IMG/VR virus record: IMGVR_UViG_3300014720_001659
Coordinates: 1-21,962 of that record
DNA: 21,962 nt
Origin: a virus
Reading direction: 5' to 3' (one strand)
Under the pieces are notes generated by a model, which was given only the letters and a program-made list of their open reading frames with translations, made no database searches and was not told where the DNA came from. Below, piece by piece: positions 1 through 6,289 of the stretch (position 1 is the first letter of the stretch; each line of letters opens with the position of its first letter). Made by a program: the position numbers and the translations under genes.

Positions 1-57
1 ACAACAAGGTGTGCTAAATTTGAATCATTCGAGGAGTGGTTTGAAAATTACGCATAA
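1..57 (+). CDS. C-terminal fragment of an upstream gene
   Basis: Frame 1 is open from the left edge and ends at the TAA at 55-57. The last 18 residues are TTRCAKFESFEEWFENYA, rich in aromatic and acidic residues. The stop sits 13 nt before the next ATG on the same strand, which fits a tightly packed phage gene row. Too little is present to assign a function. The stop codon is the first base triplet of a repeat also found at 671 and 8482. Confidence 0.55.
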   Translation, partial: TTRCAKFESFEEWFENYA

Positions 58-68
58 CTAATCGCTAA
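55..68 (+). repeat. Stop-codon repeat copy 1 (TAACTAATCGCTAA)
   Basis: TAACTAATCGCTAA begins exactly at the stop codon of the upstream gene. It matches TAACTAATGGCTAA at 671 with one mismatch and TAACTAGTGGCTAA at 8482 with two. All three copies start at a TAA stop. A role as a cassette boundary is an inference. Confidence 0.45.
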
Positions 69-70
69 AG

Positions 71-673
71 ATGAAAACACCCTCCCTATCCGCAGTCATA
101 TCGCTGCTAACCCTGACGGCATCGGCTCAGGACTGCGCCACGCCGTACGACTTGGAAGCGGCGGGGGTGTGGGAGGATTGCTGGGAGGCGCCGATGTCGT
201 ACAGCACAACCGATGTATTTTACGGCGTAAACTGCTGGTACTACGGCGGCTCGGCATGGCTGGAGTTCACGGTGTACGAGGACGGATGGCCGGTGTCGTT
301 TGGCATCACCTCGGATATAAACTATTCTCCCAACCCCAACGGCCCAGAGGTATTTGTATCGGCGATGGTCGTAACGGAATGTGGCGACGAGATTATGTTT
401 TCCAACGCCAACTGCCCGTCGATGATCGGCGCGGGGTATTGGCTGGGCGGCGCATTGGCGAGTGATTACTACCTGACGTTGGCCCTGCCTGCCGGTACCT
501 ATTACATGCTGATCGGCAACCTCGGATGTGTGCCTTGTCAATCGCAGCTTGAGGGGTGTCTGCGTGTCGAGTATTACAACCACCACCCGCTTGGATTGTT
601 CATTAAGGAAATGTATCTTCGTAACGAATGGCGACGACTCAATTACGATGTGATTGGGAGGTGTATAAAGTAA
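71..673 (+). CDS. Secreted cysteine-rich protein, unknown function
   Basis: This encodes 200 residues. The N-terminus is a clear signal peptide (hydrophobic core about residues 6-18, probable cleavage after TASAQ), so the protein is exported. The mature part has nine cysteines (22, 37, 55, 104, 115, 153, 156, 163, 198), suggesting disulfides. It is rich in Trp, Tyr and Gly and looks like a beta-sandwich; the segment PAGTYYMLIGNLGC near 140-153 resembles the strand of pre-peptidase C-terminal-like domains in Bacteroidota secreted proteins. That likeness is by eye only. No enzyme motif is visible. It lies between two copies of a stop-codon repeat (55 and 671), which may mean it moves as a unit. 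A host-interaction or moron role is possible but unproven. Confidence 0.75.
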   Translation: MKTPSLSAVISLLTLTASAQDCATPYDLEAAGVWEDCWEAPMSYSTTDVFYGVNCWYYGGSAWLEFTVYEDGWPVSFGITSDINYSPNPNGPEVFVSAMVVTECGDEIMFSNANCPSMIGAGYWLGGALASDYYLTLALPAGTYYMLIGNLGCVPCQSQLEGCLRVEYYNHHPLGLFIKEMYLRNEWRRLNYDVIGRCIK

Positions 674-687
674 CTAATGGCTAACCC
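671..687 (+). repeat. Stop-codon repeat copy 2 (TAACTAATGGCTAACCC)
   Basis: TAACTAATGGCTAACCC starts at the stop codon of the secreted-protein gene and matches TAACTAGTGGCTAACCC at 8482-8498 in 16 of 17 positions. The sequences around the two copies are otherwise unrelated. At 8482 the motif forms the left arm of a hairpin; here the right arm is missing. Confidence 0.5.
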
Positions 688-701
688 GATAAAAGCTTCA
701 C

Positions 702-724
702 CTATCCGCACAGGCTGCGGATAA
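702..724. promoter_or_regulatory. Inverted repeat of two DnaA-box-like 9-mers
   Basis: TATCCGCA (703-710) and TGCGGATA (716-723) form a perfect 8-bp inverted repeat with a 5-nt spacer. Read as 9-mers, the right arm on the minus strand is TTATCCGCA, one base from the bacterial DnaA box TTATCCACA; the left arm is CTATCCGCA. It lies in the gap between the stop at 673 and the start near 770. It could be a protein-binding operator, a replication element or simply an RNA hairpin; no U-tract follows, so a classical terminator is less likely. A protein resembling the DnaA DNA-binding domain is encoded at 3588. Confidence 0.4.
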
Positions 725-769
725 GCTTGATTAAGTCGCTGAACAACGCCATAAATAAACGTACGATAA

Positions 770-1069
770 ATGATGAAGACAATAATGACCGCGGTTATGA
801 TGACCGTAGTTGCTGTGTTCGCACAGTACAACAGCCACCCAGAAAGAGTTATCCCGCAACACGAAGAGCGCGTTCCTTGCCACATAAGAGTTGGCCATGG
901 AAGAAGCTTTAAGGTTATTGGAATCTCTCTTATCGCCGGTGGATTCTTTCTGGCTAAAGCCCACTACGAGCAACGTGTAGATGTTCCGTTCTTTGTTATC
1001 GGGGCATGCCCAACAATTGAAGGCATTAGGTTGACGGAGAGTTGCAAAGGAATGGGGGATGCCTACTAA
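770..1069 (+). CDS. Small exported or membrane protein
   Basis: This encodes 99 residues, or 98 if translation starts at the second ATG (773). The N-terminus has a hydrophobic stretch (about residues 6-18) ending AVFAQ, typical of a cleavable signal peptide. A second hydrophobic stretch, FKVIGISLIAGGFFLA near residues 47-62, may be a transmembrane helix, followed by another moderately hydrophobic segment. Short proteins of this design are common in the early regions of Bacteroidota phages, usually without known function. I cannot name a family. The stop at 1067-1069 runs into an A9 tract (1068-1076). Confidence 0.65.
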   Translation: MMKTIMTAVMMTVVAVFAQYNSHPERVIPQHEERVPCHIRVGHGRSFKVIGISLIAGGFFLAKAHYEQRVDVPFFVIGACPTIEGIRLTESCKGMGDAY

Positions 1070-1077
1070 AAAAAAAC

Positions 1078-1108
1078 TTGACAACTGTTAATAACAACAC
1101 TATATCTG
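1078..1108 (+). promoter_or_regulatory. Bacteroidota-type promoter candidate (TTG-N20-TATATCTG)
   Basis: TTG at 1078-1080, then exactly 20 nt, then TATATCTG at 1101-1108. The Bacteroidota consensus is a TTG-containing -33 element and TAnnTTTG at -7, so this differs at one position of the -7 box. It also reads as TTGACA-N17-TATATC. Transcription would start near 1115 and meet the hairpin at 1131 almost at once. If it reads through, it gives RNA antisense to the 1170-1367 gene and could serve the gene at 1416. Confidence 0.5.
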
Positions 1109-1120
1109 TTGCAGTTCTTT

Positions 1121-1146
1121 GAAATAAGAAAGGGGCTTGCGCCCCT
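1121..1146 (-). terminator. GC-rich hairpin terminator, probably for the minus-strand gene
   Basis: AGGGGC (1131-1136), loop TTGC, GCCCCT (1141-1146) make a strong 6-bp stem. On the minus strand it is followed by TTCTTATTTC, a T-rich tail that fits an intrinsic terminator 24 nt downstream of the stop at 1170. On the plus strand the following sequence is only moderately T-rich, so weaker two-way activity is possible. Confidence 0.65.
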
Positions 1147-1169
1147 GTTCTCTTAAGCCGTGAGCTGGA

Positions 1170-1367
1170 TTAGTTTCCAGACGGAGCGGCAATCACGTTG
1201 GCGCCGCCGGTGGAGTTGTTCTGACCCGCATCAATCCATGCGGAGGTCACTGAATACAGCTGACCGTTCCACTTGACCAGTTCTCCGGCCTTGAGTTTCT
1301 CGGCCTGAACGTAGAAGTCCACGGCTTGGCTGCCGTTGCCGGCGATAAAACAGGAATAAGTCTTCAT
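1170..1367 (-). CDS. Small minus-strand protein, unknown function
   Basis: This encodes 65 residues, starting at the ATG whose complement is 1365-1367. There is no signal peptide or membrane segment. The middle part, EKLKAGELVKWNGQLYSV (about residues 23-40), alternates like beta strands and resembles small beta-barrel or SH3-like phage proteins, but I do not recognise a family. It is the only leftward gene among rightward ones here, with a perfect TAnnTTTG -7 motif just upstream (1388-1395 complement) and a hairpin terminator just downstream. This moron-like arrangement supports it being a real gene. Confidence 0.6.
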   Translation of the reverse strand: MKTYSCFIAGNGSQAVDFYVQAEKLKAGELVKWNGQLYSVTSAWIDAGQNNSTGGANVIAAPSGN

Positions 1368-1387
1368 AACATGTTGTTTGTGAAGCG

Positions 1388-1395
1388 CAAAGATA
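1388..1395 (-). promoter_or_regulatory. Minus-strand -7 element TATCTTTG
   Basis: On the minus strand this reads TATCTTTG, an exact match to the Bacteroidota TAnnTTTG box. It lies about 20 nt before the start codon at 1367, giving a short leader. The -33 position about 20 nt further upstream shows only a weak TG-containing match, so the call rests mainly on the -7 box and on the context. Confidence 0.45.
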
Positions 1396-1415
1396 AACTA
1401 TTTAAAACAAAGCAC

Positions 1416-1802
1416 ATGAAAACAATTTCATTATTTGCTGTCCTCTTACTGAGTATCCCGGCCTTGGGCCAAAGCTTCACTGGATACGCGATGCAGATCG
1501 TGGACTTTCGAAAGTCCGGTGAGGTCAAGTCTATTACAGGCACTAGCGTCGGAGTTACTCCAATAATCCTGACTGAAACACATCTCGAGATCAGGTGTAA
1601 GACGCCTCAAGTGATTCGGCTAGTGGTTAAGATCTCAGATCTCAGCTATCCTGCGTGGCTAGGGGAAGACAGCGAGGGATATCCAGTTGTTGTTAGTGTT
1701 GTCGGCACGGAGTTCGGAGACTATGCCTTCCGCATCCAGTATCCGGGCCGTGTGGGCGTTGTATTTATAAGCGAATTCAATGGAGACCATATACCGCGCT
1801 AA
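1416..1802 (+). CDS. Secreted protein, unknown function
   Basis: This encodes 128 residues. The start at 1416 is chosen because it begins a good signal peptide (Lys at 2, hydrophobic core about residues 5-15, probable cleavage after PALGQ) and follows an A-rich leader typical of Bacteroidota starts; the frame is open further upstream but without signal-peptide character. The mature protein has many alternating hydrophobic residues, suggesting a beta-rich fold, and one cysteine. No family was recognised. The last 23 nt overlap the next gene, suggesting coupled translation. Confidence 0.65.
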   Translation: MKTISLFAVLLLSIPALGQSFTGYAMQIVDFRKSGEVKSITGTSVGVTPIILTETHLEIRCKTPQVIRLVVKISDLSYPAWLGEDSEGYPVVVSVVGTEFGDYAFRIQYPGRVGVVFISEFNGDHIPR

Positions 1803-2067
1803 TGTTTGGTTCCGAGACTCTAAAGCGGAGCGCAAGGCAAAGGATGTAATGATTGTCGGCAACAACCCTGATCTCATCATGCGTAACGACTACCTGAGAA
1901 ACTATCTAGTGGCCGAAGCCTATAAAACAGCAGCTAAGATAAAGACGGCGTTAGCCGATCCAAGGCTAAGGATTTCCAAGATAGAGTTCATAAGTAGTCA
2001 TGGCAAATCGAACGTATACTGGGGAACCACTGATCCCAACGTCGAGGTCAAATTAACACCGAAATAA
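1780..2067 (+). CDS. Hypothetical protein
   Basis: This encodes 95 residues, starting inside the 3' end of the preceding secreted-protein gene. It is charged and mostly helical in appearance up to about residue 65 (many Lys, Arg, Ala and Asp), with no signal peptide or membrane helix, so probably cytoplasmic. The C-terminal part, SHGKSNVYWGTTDPNVEV, looks extended. I do not recognise it. Support comes from the tight spacing (15 nt before the next start) and normal codon use. Confidence 0.5.
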   Translation: METIYRANVWFRDSKAERKAKDVMIVGNNPDLIMRNDYLRNYLVAEAYKTAAKIKTALADPRLRISKIEFISSHGKSNVYWGTTDPNVEVKLTPK

Positions 2068-2082
2068 AACAAACCAAATCCA

Positions 2083-2487
2083 ATGAGAAATCTTACAGAA
2101 ACAGAAATCCGCGACCTCGAATCGCGGGGAATCAAGCCGGGGGTGCTTCTGCATTGTGCCTACAATCCAAGCGTGAAATTTATATTTAACGACTGGTCTG
2201 AATTTGAATCGGATGAAGACGAGATTTCTTCAAAGGAAACAAAGGATGGATATTACGATTGGCTTAAAACACATAATGGCGAATACGCCACGCCCGTCGA
2301 GCAGCCAAACACAGTTCGCCCTGTTTTCGAAGCCGCCCCGATAGATTGGGAACAAAGGCGGTGGGAGTTGGCACGGGCCATGTATGTGAATTATCCAGAA
2401 TCAAGTGCGTCGGCGGCGATAGAATCAACCGACGACTTCATCCGTGAATACCGAAACACCCCGCAGCCAGCACTTATAACCCCATAA
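2083..2487 (+). CDS. Conserved phage-type hypothetical protein
   Basis: This encodes 134 residues. The start follows the A-rich leader AAACAAACCAAATCC. The N-terminal part (about 1-65), beginning MRNLTETEIRDLESRGIKPG, resembles small proteins often seen in Bacteroidota phages. The C-terminal part (about 88-126), with DWEQRRWELARAMYVNYPES and DDFIREYR, is an amphipathic helical segment of a kind that recurs in phage hypotheticals. These likenesses come from memory of the families, not from a search. A variable acidic linker joins the parts. No function is known. Confidence 0.6.
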   Translation: MRNLTETEIRDLESRGIKPGVLLHCAYNPSVKFIFNDWSEFESDEDEISSKETKDGYYDWLKTHNGEYATPVEQPNTVRPVFEAAPIDWEQRRWELARAMYVNYPESSASAAIESTDDFIREYRNTPQPALITP

Positions 2488-2500
2488 AAACAAAAATGAA

Positions 2501-2911
2501 ATGAGCGAACTATTTGTATGGTTGTCAGTTGTACTGCTTACATCCGCAACCGTGTTTGAAGCCGTGGCTCACGCCGCACTTATCTCTTCCATGTTTGGCA
2601 TCCCGATGAACTACATACAGCGACAAAGATCCCGGATTTGGCACGGATGCTTTGCGGCAATGTGGGTGTGTGCTTGGGTTGTGATTGCCATGGTCAATCC
2701 TTGGCTGTCCATGTTTTCGGTTGGTCTTCGAATGTCGTTATTCCCCGTTGTTCTTAATTTACTGCTAGGAAAGCCGTTAATGCACATCGGATCCACTGCG
2801 GCTATCGACAACTGGCTTAGGGAAAACGGACTTAAGAGGCTGTGGTTCGTTGTCGGATACCTGTTGATCGTAACCGCTATTGCGATGATAATCCACACTA
2901 ACCCCATCTGA
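2501..2911 (+). CDS. Multi-pass membrane protein
   Basis: This encodes 136 residues with about four hydrophobic segments: residues 4-28, 50-72, 76-90 and 114-132. A basic stretch (RQRSR, about 41-45) lies between the first two, suggesting a cytoplasmic loop there. No enzyme motif is visible, so the role is unknown; inner-membrane location is the reasonable inference. It is followed after 3 nt by another small membrane protein gene, and the two may act together. Confidence 0.6.
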   Translation: MSELFVWLSVVLLTSATVFEAVAHAALISSMFGIPMNYIQRQRSRIWHGCFAAMWVCAWVVIAMVNPWLSMFSVGLRMSLFPVVLNLLLGKPLMHIGSTAAIDNWLRENGLKRLWFVVGYLLIVTAIAMIIHTNPI

Positions 2912-2914
2912 CCC

Positions 2915-3145
2915 ATGCCGAAACTCCATCTATTCTTGTTGATTGTGGTTCTAGTGCTTATCGCACATGGATCCGTTACCGACGAAGTCGCACCGCCTTG
3001 GTCTTATGCCATCGCCGGCGCTATTGTATGCGGTGGCATAGTGGCTACCGTTGTCGAGAACAAAAGACTGAAGGCTGTAGCCAACGGAAAGCCTAAGCCT
3101 CCGTTTTGGAAAACACTTATTGAAACAATCTTAAACATCAAGTAA
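2915..3145 (+). CDS. Small membrane protein, two hydrophobic segments
   Basis: This encodes 76 residues. Hydrophobic segments are at about 4-21 (LHLFLLIVVLVLIAHGSV) and 29-48 (WSYAIAGAIVCGGIVATVVE), followed by a basic tail with KPKPPFWKT. The first segment could be an uncleaved signal anchor. Spacing is 3 nt after the preceding membrane-protein gene and 1 nt before the next start. It could be taken for a holin-like protein by shape, but it lies far from the lysis genes and I do not make that call. Confidence 0.55.
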   Translation: MPKLHLFLLIVVLVLIAHGSVTDEVAPPWSYAIAGAIVCGGIVATVVENKRLKAVANGKPKPPFWKTLIETILNIK

Positions 3146-3146
3146 A

Positions 3147-3401
3147 ATGATAACAGCAGTCATTGAATGCGGTCGCCCCATTCCCGCTAAGTGGGGCAGT
3201 AGCAACGCAGGAAGACCAAGGAAGTACAGGTTTGATAGCCTGAAGAAAGGCGAGGCAGCGTCGTTCTTGATCACTGGATCAAGACAGTACTTCAACAGAG
3301 TCGCTATGTCTATTAGGGGTTGTGCCAACTATCAGCTCGGAGCTGGAAACTTTGCCACAAGAACCAATGGGAAAATAATAACGGTATGGAGAACAAAATA
3401 A
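3147..3401 (+). CDS. Small phage protein with KYRFDSLKKGE/R..GKIITVWRTK pattern
   Basis: This encodes 84 residues. The pattern KYRFDSLKKGEAASF, then a Ser/Arg-rich helix (SRQYFNRVAMSIRG), then FATRTNGKIITVWRTK at the C-terminus matches a family of small phage proteins I recall with KYPFDxLxxGDSFFV...KFxTR...GxRVWR. The family appears in many phages and its function is unknown; the basic helix and short strands suggest nucleic-acid binding. The last 16 nt overlap the next gene. Confidence 0.6.
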   Translation: MITAVIECGRPIPAKWGSSNAGRPRKYRFDSLKKGEAASFLITGSRQYFNRVAMSIRGCANYQLGAGNFATRTNGKIITVWRTK

Positions 3402-3628
3402 AAACCCTAAGCCAATGGCAGCAGGAGCTCGCTCCGACACTCGATCGTCGGCAACACAAACTAGACGAACTCATGGATGCCGTGTTCGAGTCCATGGACT
3501 CAGCTATGAGCGCCTATGTTGACTTGGTTCGCAGGGAGGTTGCCGATGCGGTGCTGGAATACAATAATAAACACAACAATAAAAGCAATGACAAAGACGA
3601 CACCAATAATAATGCAGGCAATAGTTGA
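3386..3628 (+). CDS. Small helical protein, unknown function
   Basis: This encodes 80 residues from the ATG at 3386, preceded by AAAATAATAACGGT. Residues 5-57 are strongly helical with heptad-like spacing (LSQWQQELAPTLDRRQHKLDEL...), a probable coiled coil. The tail from about 60 on is very rich in Asn, Lys and Asp (NNKHNNKSNDKDDTNNN) and probably disordered. It overlaps the preceding gene by 16 nt and the following one by about 41 nt if that starts at 3588. No family was recognised. Confidence 0.5.
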   Translation: MENKIKTLSQWQQELAPTLDRRQHKLDELMDAVFESMDSAMSAYVDLVRREVADAVLEYNNKHNNKSNDKDDTNNNAGNS

Positions 3629-4214
3629 GTCCTATTTTCAGAGGATTCAACCGTATATCAACAAGGTCGAGGCGCAGTTCGACATAACCTATTCTAACCG
3701 GGCTAGAAAGCGAGAGTTTGTTGAGATCAGGGACGCAATCATGTTCGCCCTCACTCCGTATTTCACGCTTGGCGAGGTGGGCGGGGCATTCGCAAAAGAC
3801 CACAGCTCAGTGGTTCACATCAGGCACAAGCATGACATAAACATGCGGTTCAGCAAAAATTACAAGAGCTTGTTTATATTAGCTGTTGACGTAGTTGGAT
3901 CGCACATGGGCCTTCACGAAGATTATATTTCGTCGCTTCACGAGTCTAACATCGATTCAGCGTTTCAAAAAATAGAGAAATTATTCAACCAAGTAAAACA
4001 ACTAAGAGAGGATTATGAGAAAGCCAAGAGAGGAAAGAGTGGTAACAATGTACAAGAACGTATACGAGAAGCTGAGTCCATTTTATGTGAAGGTGTCGGA
4101 TGCGTTGAACAGGATAAGGGACGGCAAGAACAGCATCAGGGTGATGGAGGTCAGGGGTGGGGACAAGCCCAAGAAGTTAGCGTTGCCGATCGTATTGTGG
4201 AGCGGTTATTTTGA
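3588..4214 (+). CDS. DnaA domain IV-like DNA-binding protein
   Basis: This encodes 208 residues from the ATG at 3588; the ATG at 3612 is an alternative. Residues about 36-80 resemble DnaA domain IV: SNRARKREFVEIRDAIMFAL corresponds to the family's SxxRxRxxxxxRqxAmyL, and LGEVGGAFAKDHSSVVH to the recognition helix-turn-helix and DnaA signature (GGRDHTTVLH). No AAA+ ATPase domain is present, so it is not a full initiator. Known phage proteins with an isolated DnaA C-terminal domain are thought to bind DnaA-box DNA; that function is inferred here. The part past about residue 145 is low-complexity (Gln, Gly, Asp) and coincides with the start of the primase gene in another frame, so the annotated tail may have no selected function. 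Confidence 0.65.
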   Translation: MTKTTPIIMQAIVESYFQRIQPYINKVEAQFDITYSNRARKREFVEIRDAIMFALTPYFTLGEVGGAFAKDHSSVVHIRHKHDINMRFSKNYKSLFILAVDVVGSHMGLHEDYISSLHESNIDSAFQKIEKLFNQVKQLREDYEKAKRGKSGNNVQERIREAESILCEGVGCVEQDKGRQEQHQGDGGQGWGQAQEVSVADRIVERLF

Positions 4215-5811
4215 GAAGCGAGAGGACAACGATAACCGTAGACACTCGGGCCTTGTTGTATTGGATTTCGATCACGTAAACACAACGGAAGTAAAACGTG
4301 TTCTCGGTACCGATAACTTTGTTTATGCCTGTTGGCTGTCTCCTAGTGGCGACGGCATTAAGGCGTTGGTAGAAATAAGTAACCCCGAACGTCACAGAGA
4401 TCATTTCCGAAGCCTTGTAAAGTACTTCTCGGACACCTATGGGCTGATCGTAGATGAAACCGGAATCAATGAATCGCGGGCTTGTTTCGAGTCTTACGAC
4501 CCAGACATAGTAGTCAAAGACAGTGATGTCTATGGCGCTATGATCGGAGAGGTTCAACAATCCACCAAAGACATCGAGGTCAGAACAGACTACAGCAAGC
4601 TTCAGATCGCTGCCAACATGATCAGAAGGGCGGGGAAGGGTGAAAAACACAACACGCTCGTCAGGGCTGCTGTGCTCATTGGTGGATACGTGGCCGCAAG
4701 GAAGGTTGAGGAGAGCGAAGCGTTTCGAATACTGACTCAGGAAATCGCTGCCCGGGAGCCAGACGACCTAAACAAGGCAAAGGACACCATACGGGACGGC
4801 ATTGAAAAAGGTAAAACCATGCCGATATCCGAGATCGTGGCCGACGAGGAACGGATCCGCAGAGAGATGCTTATCATGGATGGCGACATGTCATTTATCT
4901 CAAGCGGCGACGAGGACTGGCAATGGTTTCAGGATCTCATCGAAGACCGCATCCAGCCGGGGCTATCCACGGGTAATCAGCAGTTTGATCAGTACTTTAG
5001 GTTTAAGCGCGAGTTTGTCATGGTGAACGGGCACAGCAACATCGGCAAGACCACGTTCATGCTATGGCTGATGGTGGCGGCTTCAGTGAACCACGGTTGG
5101 CGATGGGTGTTGTACAGCGCTGAGAACAAGACCGCAGCAATAAAGATGCGACTACTTCAATACGCATTCAACCGCCCTGCGAAAAACCTCAGTCATCAGG
5201 AAATGAAATTCGGATGGAAGTGGGTAGAGGATCACTTCGTTGTTATCGACAACAAGTCGATCTACAGCTATTACGACCTGTTGATATTCACCGAGAAGAT
5301 CCTCAGGCAGCAGCACATAGACGGCTTGCTTATAGACCCATATAATTCCTTGACGGTGGATCTCAGTAGTCACAGGGGGGTCGGCACACACGAGTACCAT
5401 TACGAGGCCGCATCACAATTCCTGACGACAACGACTCGTCTCGATGTCGCAGTGTGGGTCAACGCCCACAGCTACACCGATAGTCAGCGCAAAAAGGACA
5501 GCGACGGCTATCCTGAAGCCCCGTACGCAGAAGACACAGAGCACGGTGGCAAGTGGGTGAACCGAAGCGACTGTTTCCTTACGCTTCACCGTAAGATCCA
5601 ACACCAAGACCATGACGTCAGAATGACAACCGAAGTCCACGTTAGGAAGGTCAGGAACAAAGAGACTGGCGGTAAGCCCACGCCGCTGTCCTTGCCGCTG
5701 TTGTTCCAAATGAATCAGCAAGAGTCTGGGTTCAGAATGATAGGGCTGGAGCCCATGTTGTTCCCTAGTATAGACCATCTGTTGAAAACTCAACAGAGCA
5801 GCCTGTTCTAG
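4015..5811 (+). CDS. VirE_N primase / DnaB-RecA-type replicative helicase fusion
   Basis: This encodes 598 residues. The start at 4015 follows AGAGAGGA; the ATG at 4048 is a good alternative because MYKNVYEKLSPFYV is where this family normally begins. Residues about 13-135 match the BT4734-like VirE N-terminal domain, with VVLDFD (81-86) and SPSGDGIKALVEI (109-121), the latter typical of this archaeo-eukaryotic primase-related family. Residues about 215-275 look like a PriCT-type helical linker. Residues about 310-560 are a RecA-fold ATPase: Walker A GHSNIGKT (339-346) and Walker B LLIDP (Asp441), with TGNQQFDQYF before the P-loop as in DnaB. The likely role is primer synthesis and fork unwinding for phage replication. 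The first 200 nt overlap the DnaA-like gene in another frame. Confidence 0.85.
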   Translation: MRKPREERVVTMYKNVYEKLSPFYVKVSDALNRIRDGKNSIRVMEVRGGDKPKKLALPIVLWSGYFEKREDNDNRRHSGLVVLDFDHVNTTEVKRVLGTDNFVYACWLSPSGDGIKALVEISNPERHRDHFRSLVKYFSDTYGLIVDETGINESRACFESYDPDIVVKDSDVYGAMIGEVQQSTKDIEVRTDYSKLQIAANMIRRAGKGEKHNTLVRAAVLIGGYVAARKVEESEAFRILTQEIAAREPDDLNKAKDTIRDGIEKGKTMPISEIVADEERIRREMLIMDGDMSFISSGDEDWQWFQDLIEDRIQPGLSTGNQQFDQYFRFKREFVMVNGHSNIGKTTFMLWLMVAASVNHGWRWVLYSAENKTAAIKMRLLQYAFNRPAKNLSHQEMKFGWKWVEDHFVVIDNKSIYSYYDLLIFTEKILRQQHIDGLLIDPYNSLTVDLSSHRGVGTHEYHYEAASQFLTTTTRLDVAVWVNAHSYTDSQRKKDSDGYPEAPYAEDTEHGGKWVNRSDCFLTLHRKIQHQDHDVRMTTEVHVRKVRNKETGGKPTPLSLPLLFQMNQQESGFRMIGLEPMLFPSIDHLLKTQQSSLF

Positions 5812-5830
5812 GGTTGCGTAGATTAGCGGC

Positions 5831-6289
5831 ATGCGAAACCGCAACAAGATTCCCTCGAGGAAGACCACTATAAGGCGAGGCGGCCAGTCGATGGCCTCTG
5901 GGTTAGAGGCGTACTGCCACGACGCTCTCAGGCGTGCTGGCATTGCGTTCGGCTACGAATCCGAGGTCATCGAACTCTGCCCTGCTTTTGGCTTCAATGG
6001 AACCTATCTGAAATCTACCAAAGGCAAGACCGAGCTTGCGGACAGCACAGGGAAGAGAGTGTTGGCAATAACCTATAAGCCTGACTTCGTTAGCCATACG
6101 CACAGGTTTTATATCGAAACAAAGGGTTATGTCCCGAGTCAACACACCTTCCATCTTCGATGGAAACTGTTCCTGAGATGGCTGGTTGATAACGGCAGAG
6201 AGGACTACATGGTGTTTCTTCCCAAGAACAACAAGCAGGTTGATGCCTGTATACGAATAATTCAACAACGAATACGGAGTAATGAGTAG
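5831..6289 (+). CDS. PD-(D/E)XK nuclease (endonuclease I / resolvase-like)
   Basis: This encodes 152 residues; a shorter start at 5891 (MASGLEAYC) would drop a basic extension. The motif set fits a PD-(D/E)XK nuclease: Glu26 in SGLEAYCHDAL, Pro-Asp at 84-85 in YKPDFV, and Glu-x-Lys at 96-98 in YIETKGY. The order and spacing resemble phage T7 endonuclease I and related Holliday-junction or debranching nucleases. It lies just downstream of the primase-helicase, so a role in resolving replication or recombination intermediates is likely, though restriction-like cleavage cannot be excluded. It overlaps the next gene by 8 nt. Confidence 0.75.
   Translation: MRNRNKIPSRKTTIRRGGQSMASGLEAYCHDALRRAGIAFGYESEVIELCPAFGFNGTYLKSTKGKTELADSTGKRVLAITYKPDFVSHTHRFYIETKGYVPSQHTFHLRWKLFLRWLVDNGREDYMVFLPKNNKQVDACIRIIQQRIRSNE

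Noticed and set aside
107-586. Long minus-strand frame opposite the secreted-protein gene
   Set aside because: It is fully antisense to 71-673, which has a signal peptide and sensible composition; the antisense translation is Arg/His-rich without domain character.
2915-3145. Holin assignment for the two-TM protein
   Set aside because: It is far from the endolysin and on the opposite strand; topology alone is not enough.
4177-4650. Minus-strand frame of about 157 residues
   Set aside because: It lies opposite the conserved VirE_N region of the primase-helicase, so it is a shadow.
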